Both the position numbers and the translations under genes were made by a program. Shown one piece after another: positions 59,435 through 64,000 of a DNA stretch of 64,000 nucleotides. Within the stretch, counting starts at the first letter, position 1, and every line of letters begins with the position of its first letter. The notes below the pieces were generated by a model, which saw nothing but the letters and a program-made list of their open reading frames with translations, searched no databases and was not told where the DNA came from. The DNA is from VAZQ01 sp963816745 (GTDB lineage Bacteria > Pseudomonadota > Alphaproteobacteria > Rhizobiales > Xanthobacteraceae): positions 496,001 to 560,000 of the forward strand of contig CAWFLQ010000001.1 of NCBI GenBank assembly GCA_963816745.1. The letters are read 5' to 3'.

Positions 59435-60541
59435 TTATTCCGCGGCGACCGATTTCCGCAGCGCGGCGTTGACGGCGGGCATGACCTTCTCCGCCATCAG
59501 CTCCATGGATTTGCGGCCGAGCGCCGGATCGGCCCAATCCTTGCCGCAATAGAGCAGCGTGCCGAAGTCGCCGACATGCTCGTGCAGCTCGAGGATGCGG
59601 TCGACCACACGGTTCACGCTGCCGCGGATCGTGATGTTGTTGAAGATGTAGTCGAAGGTGATGTCCTCGTCGGGCATCTCGGCGTTCGGCTTGAACGCGA
59701 TCATACGCCGCGCCTTCTTCAGCTTCGACGTCAACTGGCTCATATAGAAGCGGTAGGGGCTGTTGGGATCGTCGCCGCCGTATGCCTTGGCCACCTTGTC
59801 GTCCTCGGCGACGAAGATCGAGCGCGCGATGCGCCAGACGGCGCGATCGGGTTTGTGTCCGCCTTCGACGCAGCCCTTGGCATAGTTCGCCCACTGGCTC
59901 TTGAGGCAATTGGGGTGGAGGAAGTGCGACGAGATCGGCCACCAGCCGCGCCGGCCGAGTGCGATGAGCCCCTTGGAGTCAGGGTCGGTCGCCGTGCCGG
60001 CGATCGGCGGATGCGGCTTCTGATAGGGCTTCACGACGTCGCCGAGGCCGACCTCGGGCCAGACCGTCTTCACCGTCGAGATGTTCCAGTACTTCCCCTT
60101 GAGATCGATCGGCGCCGTCCCCGCCCACAGTGCGAGAATGTGGTCGATCGCTTCCGCGAACATGGCATTGCGGTCGGCCTCGAGCAGCCCCAGCGCCTCG
60201 GCATCGGTTCGCAGCACGCCGGCGCCGATGCCGAGGATGAACCGGCCCTCGAACAGGTTGTCGAGCATCGCGGCGTTGGAGGCGACCACCACCGGATGGC
60301 TGTGCGGAAGGTTGACCACGGCGGTCCCCACCTTCATCTGCGAGGTCACACCGAGCAGCGTCGCAATGAACATCAGGCTGTTGGGGATGTTCTCGGCGGC
60401 GTCGGTGAGGTGCTCGCCGCAATACCCTTCCGTGTAGCCGAGCCGGTCGGCGAGAATGAAGGCTTCGCGGTCCTCTTTGAGCGTCTCGACGTAGCTGCGC
60501 GCCAGGGGATGGACCGGCATCGTGAAATAGCCGAGCTTCAT
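59435..60541 (-). CDS. LLM-class flavin-dependent oxidoreductase
   Basis: A 368-residue bacterial-luciferase-like TIM barrel. It begins MKLGYFTMPVHPLARSYVET, has GYTEGYCGEHLTDAAENIPN with the active-site His, VGTAVVNLPHSHPVVVASNA and RFILGIGAGVLRTDAEALG, the phosphate-binding strand. Related enzymes hydroxylate or cleave hydrocarbons, pyrimidines and chelators using FMNH2. It is divergent from the HpaB-type gene, with about 110 bases between. Confidence 0.92.
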   Translation of the reverse strand: MKLGYFTMPVHPLARSYVETLKEDREAFILADRLGYTEGYCGEHLTDAAENIPNSLMFIATLLGVTSQMKVGTAVVNLPHSHPVVVASNAAMLDNLFEGRFILGIGAGVLRTDAEALGLLEADRNAMFAEAIDHILALWAGTAPIDLKGKYWNISTVKTVWPEVGLGDVVKPYQKPHPPIAGTATDPDSKGLIALGRRGWWPISSHFLHPNCLKSQWANYAKGCVEGGHKPDRAVWRIARSIFVAEDDKVAKAYGGDDPNSPYRFYMSQLTSKLKKARRMIAFKPNAEMPDEDITFDYIFNNITIRGSVNRVVDRILELHEHVGDFGTLLYCGKDWADPALGRKSMELMAEKVMPAVNAALRKSVAAE

Positions 60542-60653
60542 GCGTGTCTCCGACGAGCCGCGGAAGGCGCTGCTGGTGGGGCATTGTTGTCTTGCGCGCT
60601 CCGTTGCACAAGGGGATGCGTACGAACCACCTCGGAAGCATAGGGAATTGGTG

Positions 60654-62096
60654 ATGGCACCGCGAAACGGAAAGGAATTCATCGAGGGCCTGCGGGCGAA
60701 CCCTCGGGAGGTCTGGGTCGCCGGCCGCCGCGTCGGCGACATCACCACCGATCCGATCTTCCGGCGGCCCGTTCAATCCATCGCCGATCTCTACGATCTG
60801 CAGGCGCGGCCCGCGCACCGCGAGGTCATGACCTATGCCGGCGAGGATGGCCCTGCCGGCACCACGTTCATGATTCCGCGCAACCACGCCGACCTGGTGA
60901 AGCGCCGCCACGCGATGAAGATCTGGGCCGACGCCACCTTCGGCATGGTCGGCCGCTCGCCCGATTATCTCAACACGGTGCTGATGACCTGGGCGGAAGG
61001 CGCCGACTTCTTCGGCCAGCGCGGCGAGAGGTTCGCGAAGAATGTCGTGGACTATTACAGGCACTGCCGCGACCGCGATCTGTTCCTGACCCACGCCATC
61101 GTCAACCCGCAGACCGACCGTTCGAAGGGTTCGCATCAGCACGACGACGCCTTCGCGCATCTCGGCGTGGTCGAGGAGACGAAGGACGGCCTGATCGTCC
61201 GCGGCGCCAAGATGCTGGCGACGCACGGTCCGACCGCCGACGAGCTGCTCATCTATCCGCAACCCGGCATCCGCGAGGGCGAGGAGCGCTACGTGCTCGC
61301 CTTCGGCATTCCGACCTCGACGCCGGGCCTGCGCTTCATCTGCCGCGAGCCGTTCGACACCGGCACGCAGTCGGAGTTCGACCATCCGCTCGGCGCGCGA
61401 TTCGAGGAGCCCGATGCGGTCTGCGTGTTCAACGACGTGCTGATCCCGTGGGAGCGGGTGTTTCTCTACGGCGACGTGAAGATGGGCAACGCGCTGTTCG
61501 CGCAGGCGAGCATCCGCAACCACACGGGACACCAGACCGCCGTCCGCGGCCTGGCGAAGTGCCAGCTCGTGACCGGCGTCGCAATTGCGATGACGCGGAC
61601 GGTCAAGAGCGACGTGTTCCTGCACGTGCAGGAGCAGCTCGGCGAGCTGTTGGGCTATCTGCAGCTCATCGAGGCCGCGATCCTGATGGCGGAAGAGAAG
61701 GCCGAGCCGACCGGCCGCGGGGCGGTGCGGCCGGCCTATGCGCCGCTGCAGGCGCTGCGCTATCACCTGCCGAAAATGTACGAGCGCATGGTGCAGGTCA
61801 CGCAGGTGCTGGGCGCCGGCGGATTGCTGATCAATCCCATGGAGGCGGACCTGCGCTCGGAGATCGGCAGCGACATCGCGCGCTACTATCGCGGCGCCGG
61901 CGTCGACGCGGAGAAACGGATCGCGCTCTACAAGCTCGCCTGGGACGTCACCGGCACGCAGTTCGGCCAGCGCATGCTGCAATACGAGCGCTACTATGCC
62001 GGCGATCCCGTGCGCGTGGGCGCCAGCTATTATCTCGACCACGACGTCGGGCACCTGCTGGCGCAGGTCGAGCGCGCGTTGAAGGGCTCGCCGTGA
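60654..62096 (+). CDS. 4-Hydroxyphenylacetate 3-monooxygenase (HpaB)-type oxygenase
   Basis: A 480-residue FADH2-dependent monooxygenase from the ATG at 60654. It opens RNGKEFIEGLRANPREVWVA, as HpaB does, with AIVNPQTDRSKGSHQHDDAF in the active site and QVLGAGGLLINPMEADLRSE, DVTGTQFGQRMLQYERYY at the end. It hydroxylates an aromatic or heteroaromatic ring and needs a flavin reductase, not found in this window. It converges on the alpha/beta hydrolase gene with adjoining stops. Confidence 0.93.
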   Translation: MAPRNGKEFIEGLRANPREVWVAGRRVGDITTDPIFRRPVQSIADLYDLQARPAHREVMTYAGEDGPAGTTFMIPRNHADLVKRRHAMKIWADATFGMVGRSPDYLNTVLMTWAEGADFFGQRGERFAKNVVDYYRHCRDRDLFLTHAIVNPQTDRSKGSHQHDDAFAHLGVVEETKDGLIVRGAKMLATHGPTADELLIYPQPGIREGEERYVLAFGIPTSTPGLRFICREPFDTGTQSEFDHPLGARFEEPDAVCVFNDVLIPWERVFLYGDVKMGNALFAQASIRNHTGHQTAVRGLAKCQLVTGVAIAMTRTVKSDVFLHVQEQLGELLGYLQLIEAAILMAEEKAEPTGRGAVRPAYAPLQALRYHLPKMYERMVQVTQVLGAGGLLINPMEADLRSEIGSDIARYYRGAGVDAEKRIALYKLAWDVTGTQFGQRMLQYERYYAGDPVRVGASYYLDHDVGHLLAQVERALKGSP

Positions 62097-62905
62097 TTAC
62101 GGCGCGAACAATTTCAACGCCGCGGCGACATATTCCGCCGTCATCTCGCGCGGGAGATTGTGCCCGCAATTGGCGAGGAGATGCACGTCCGCCTGCGGAA
62201 TGCGCTTGGCGACGACGAGGGTGGTGAGCTCGGCCGGGCAGGGCTGGTCGTTGCGCCCGTGCAGCATGACGACCTTGGCGCGCAGGTTCTGGAATTCGGC
62301 GTCGGTGACGACGCCGGCATCGATATAGCGCTGCCGCGGCCGCGCGAACATGGTCGCGAAGTACTCGGCGTAGTCACCCGCGTGAGCAGCTTCCAGCGAT
62401 CGTCGATCATCGGCTCGGTGAGCGCGGACGCATCGTGCACCATGCGCTCCATGGCGGCGCGCAACGCCGCCCGGTCTGCGGGCGGCGTCCAGAATGCGTC
62501 CAGCGCCTGCGGCACCGGATAGGACACGCCGACCGAGCTCGAGGTCAGCACCTTGGAGATGCGGGGCGTGCGTCCTGCAAGTTTCAGTGCGAGCGCGCCG
62601 CCCAGCGAATGCCCGGCAACGCCGCAGGCGCCGTCCGGCAGCAGTGCGAGCATGGCCTGTGCCTGGCGCAGCCACAGCTCGACGTCGAAATAGGGCGGCG
62701 TCGGCTTGCGGTGTGAGCTGCCGAAGCCGATGAGATCGGGGGCGATGATGCGGCAGCGCGCGGCGAGCGGCTCGAGCACCGGGCCGTAGTTGCCTTGGAT
62801 GGAGGTGCCGGGCCCGACGCCGTGCAGCATCAGGACCGGAAAGCCCTTGCCGCCCTCCCAGTAGTGGACCCGGATGCCCTCGACCTCGGTGAACTTGCTT
62901 TCCAC
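62097..62905 (-). pseudogene. Frameshifted alpha/beta hydrolase (meta-cleavage hydrolase type)
   Basis: The first frame gives FTEVEGIRVHYWEGGKGFPV, MLHGVGPGTSIQGNYGPVLE and the nucleophile elbow GVAGHSLGGALAL. Near 62380 the frame changes and continues as YAEYFATMFARPRQRYIDAG, VVMLHGRNDQPCPAELTTLV with the acid, and NCGHNLPREMTAEYV with the His. Together about 268 residues, close to MhpC/BphD hydrolases. It may cleave a ring-opened product; the frameshift may be an indel error. Confidence 0.87.
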
Positions 62906-62909
62906 GTTG

Positions 62910-63332
62910 TCAGAACCTCTTGGCGCCGGCCAACGCGGCCAAGGCGGCGTTGGCGACCTGGCGGTCCTGCTCGCCCGTGCCGGAGCCGACGCCGATGCCG
63001 CCGATGACGTGCCCGTCGACGATGATGGGAAGCCCGCCCGGCAGGTTGATGCGCTTGCCTTGCGTCGCGATGGCGAGCTTGAGATCGATCCCCGCCGCGA
63101 TGTCCCCGGTCGGAATGCCGTAGGAGGCCGCCGTCATCGCCTTCATCAGCGACGTATCGATGGATTGCGAGAACGCGCCGTCCATGCGGGCGAACGCCAG
63201 GAGATGCCCGCCGGGATCGACGATGGAAATGCATTGCGGGACGCCCATCTCCCTCGCCTTGGCCATCGCGGCGTGCAGCAGCTTCATCGCGCCGTCCGAT
63301 GTCAGCCTCAGCGAAGGCACCGTATCTTGCAT
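62910..63332 (-). CDS. GlcG/HbpS-like (DUF336) protein
   Basis: A 140-residue protein from the ATG at 63332 with AAGGGTGAATCC upstream. It shows CISIVDPGGHLLAFARMDGA, the fold's signature, and GLPIIVDGHVIGGIGVGSGT near the end. GlcG-like proteins are common in aromatic degradation clusters, and some bind haem or cofactors. The role is unclear. Confidence 0.9.
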   Translation of the reverse strand: MQDTVPSLRLTSDGAMKLLHAAMAKAREMGVPQCISIVDPGGHLLAFARMDGAFSQSIDTSLMKAMTAASYGIPTGDIAAGIDLKLAIATQGKRINLPGGLPIIVDGHVIGGIGVGSGTGEQDRQVANAALAALAGAKRF

Positions 63333-63336
63333 GGAT

Positions 63337-64000
63337 TCACCCTTTCCCCACTTGTTGAACATGATAGCCCGCGACCTTCTGGTAGCGCTCGAAGATCGCG
63401 CGCAATTCGTCCTGCCCGATGACGTCCTCGAGCTTGTCGAAGCGCCGTCCGCCGGTGCGCTGCTCCACGGTGTCCACGATCACGTTCGGCGGCGCGGTAC
63501 GGTTCTGCAATACGATACGGCTCGTCGCCGGCAGCCGCGCAGCTTCATAGGCGCTAAGCGCCGCCGGCGCGTCCGGCTCGCTCGCCAGCAGCCGCGCCAG
63601 GGTGGCGGCGTCGATCACGGCCTGCGCGCCGCCGTTGCCGCCTTGCGGATACATGGGATGCGCGGCGTCGCCGAGCAGCGTCACGCGTCCGAAGGTCCAG
63701 CGTGCGAGCGGATCGCGGTCGACCATCGGGTAGGAGAAGATCGCATCAGCGTTGCGCATCATGGCGGGGACGTCGAGCCAGTCGAAGGTCCAGTCCTGGT
63801 AGACCGGGAAGAAGTCCTCGAGCCGCGCCGGCTTGTTCCAGTCGACCGGCACGGCCACCTCGCGCTCGATCTCCGCCACCCAGTTGACCAGCTGGTTGCC
63901 GTCGGTGTCGATATTGTTGCGGATCGAGTAGACGATCAGCGTCGAGTGCCGCGCGCCGATGCGGGCGATGCTGCGGCCCGTGAGGTAGGGCTTGTGCCGC
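63337..64000 (-). CDS. FAD-dependent aromatic monooxygenase, 3' part (runs off the window)
   Basis: Open to the window edge, at least 220 residues. It contains RSIARIGARHSTLIVYSIRN, WTFGRVTLLGDAAHPMYPQG with the second FAD motif, and AQAVIDAATLARLLASE. This is a group A flavoprotein hydroxylase of the salicylate or 6-hydroxynicotinate monooxygenase type. The Rossmann start lies beyond the window. It ends four bases before the GlcG-like gene, so both are one operon with the hydrolase. Confidence 0.92.
   Translation of the reverse strand, partial: RHKPYLTGRSIARIGARHSTLIVYSIRNNIDTDGNQLVNWVAEIEREVAVPVDWNKPARLEDFFPVYQDWTFDWLDVPAMMRNADAIFSYPMVDRDPLARWTFGRVTLLGDAAHPMYPQGGNGGAQAVIDAATLARLLASEPDAPAALSAYEAARLPATSRIVLQNRTAPPNVIVDTVEQRTGGRRFDKLEDVIGQDELRAIFERYQKVAGYHVQQVGKG

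Noticed and set aside
59979..62054. A 691-codon minus-strand frame opposite the HpaB-type gene
   Set aside because: The plus strand has HpaB motifs over the same bases; the minus product is low-complexity and joins antisense of one gene to the wrong frame of another.

Overview
This is a GC-rich chromosomal segment, most likely from an alphaproteobacterium of the order Hyphomicrobiales (a relative of Bradyrhizobium, Rhodoplanes or Xanthobacter). That inference rests on the gene families, the abundance of ABC and Bug-type solute receptors, tightly coupled ATGA gene junctions, and short palindromic repeats of the kind common in this order. The window is catabolic and transport oriented and has no housekeeping operon.

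Layout. 1-520: 5' part of a secreted TM1410-type glycoside hydrolase, cut by the window edge. 1038-7700: TetR regulator, a carbohydrate-type ABC importer and an exported amidohydrolase. 7962-12647: a NitT/TauT-type ABC importer with a C-C or ester hydrolase between receptor and ATPase. 12775-16951: a glycan or lipid-sugar cluster (PMT-type glycosyltransferase, DUF2304 protein, family 2 glycosyltransferase, small EamA-like transporter, methyltransferase) in which three of five genes carry frameshifts. 17076-21992: a branched-chain amino-acid type importer. 22208-23871: small genes, including an aspartic-protease-like gene overlapping a small partner. 23918-33611: a C-P lyase locus (phnGHIJ, a GNAT gene, phnKLMN, plus divergent phnM, DUF1045 and hexapeptide transferase genes) with PhoB-type boxes on both sides of the divergent promoter. 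33787-40506: Bug receptor, CMD protein, aminotransferase, Gfo/Idh oxidoreductase, enolase-superfamily enzyme, VOC epimerase and a heptosyltransferase-like gene.

41078-44227: an array of 21 recognisable tRNA genes and one disrupted one, with an HNH endonuclease gene and one small secreted-protein gene inside it. This is the most unusual part of the window. Four tRNA-Leu genes lack the long variable arm that bacterial tRNA-Leu normally has, the tRNA-Asn has gained a long one, several members are structurally degenerate, and one initiator-like gene is disrupted by a REP-type palindrome. The array looks acquired (phage, plasmid or ICE type) rather than part of the core tRNA complement.

44481-52502: small secreted protein, CoA-transferase, MenB-like hydratase, Bug receptor, CinA-type amidase, an operon of a Spy-like periplasmic protein with a response regulator and sensor kinase (with a CpxR-like box upstream), and an LVIVD-repeat protein split by an amber codon. 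52504-57284: a second complete liv-type importer. 57497-64000: a degradation cluster (acyl-CoA dehydrogenase, dienelactone hydrolase, LLM-type flavin oxidoreductase, HpaB-type monooxygenase, alpha/beta hydrolase, GlcG-like protein, FAD monooxygenase) that probably feeds on an aromatic or heterocyclic compound imported by the adjacent transporter.

Many genes carry single-base frame disruptions. Some are obvious one-base insertions in short repeats, so sequencing or assembly indels must be excluded before any is called a true pseudogene.
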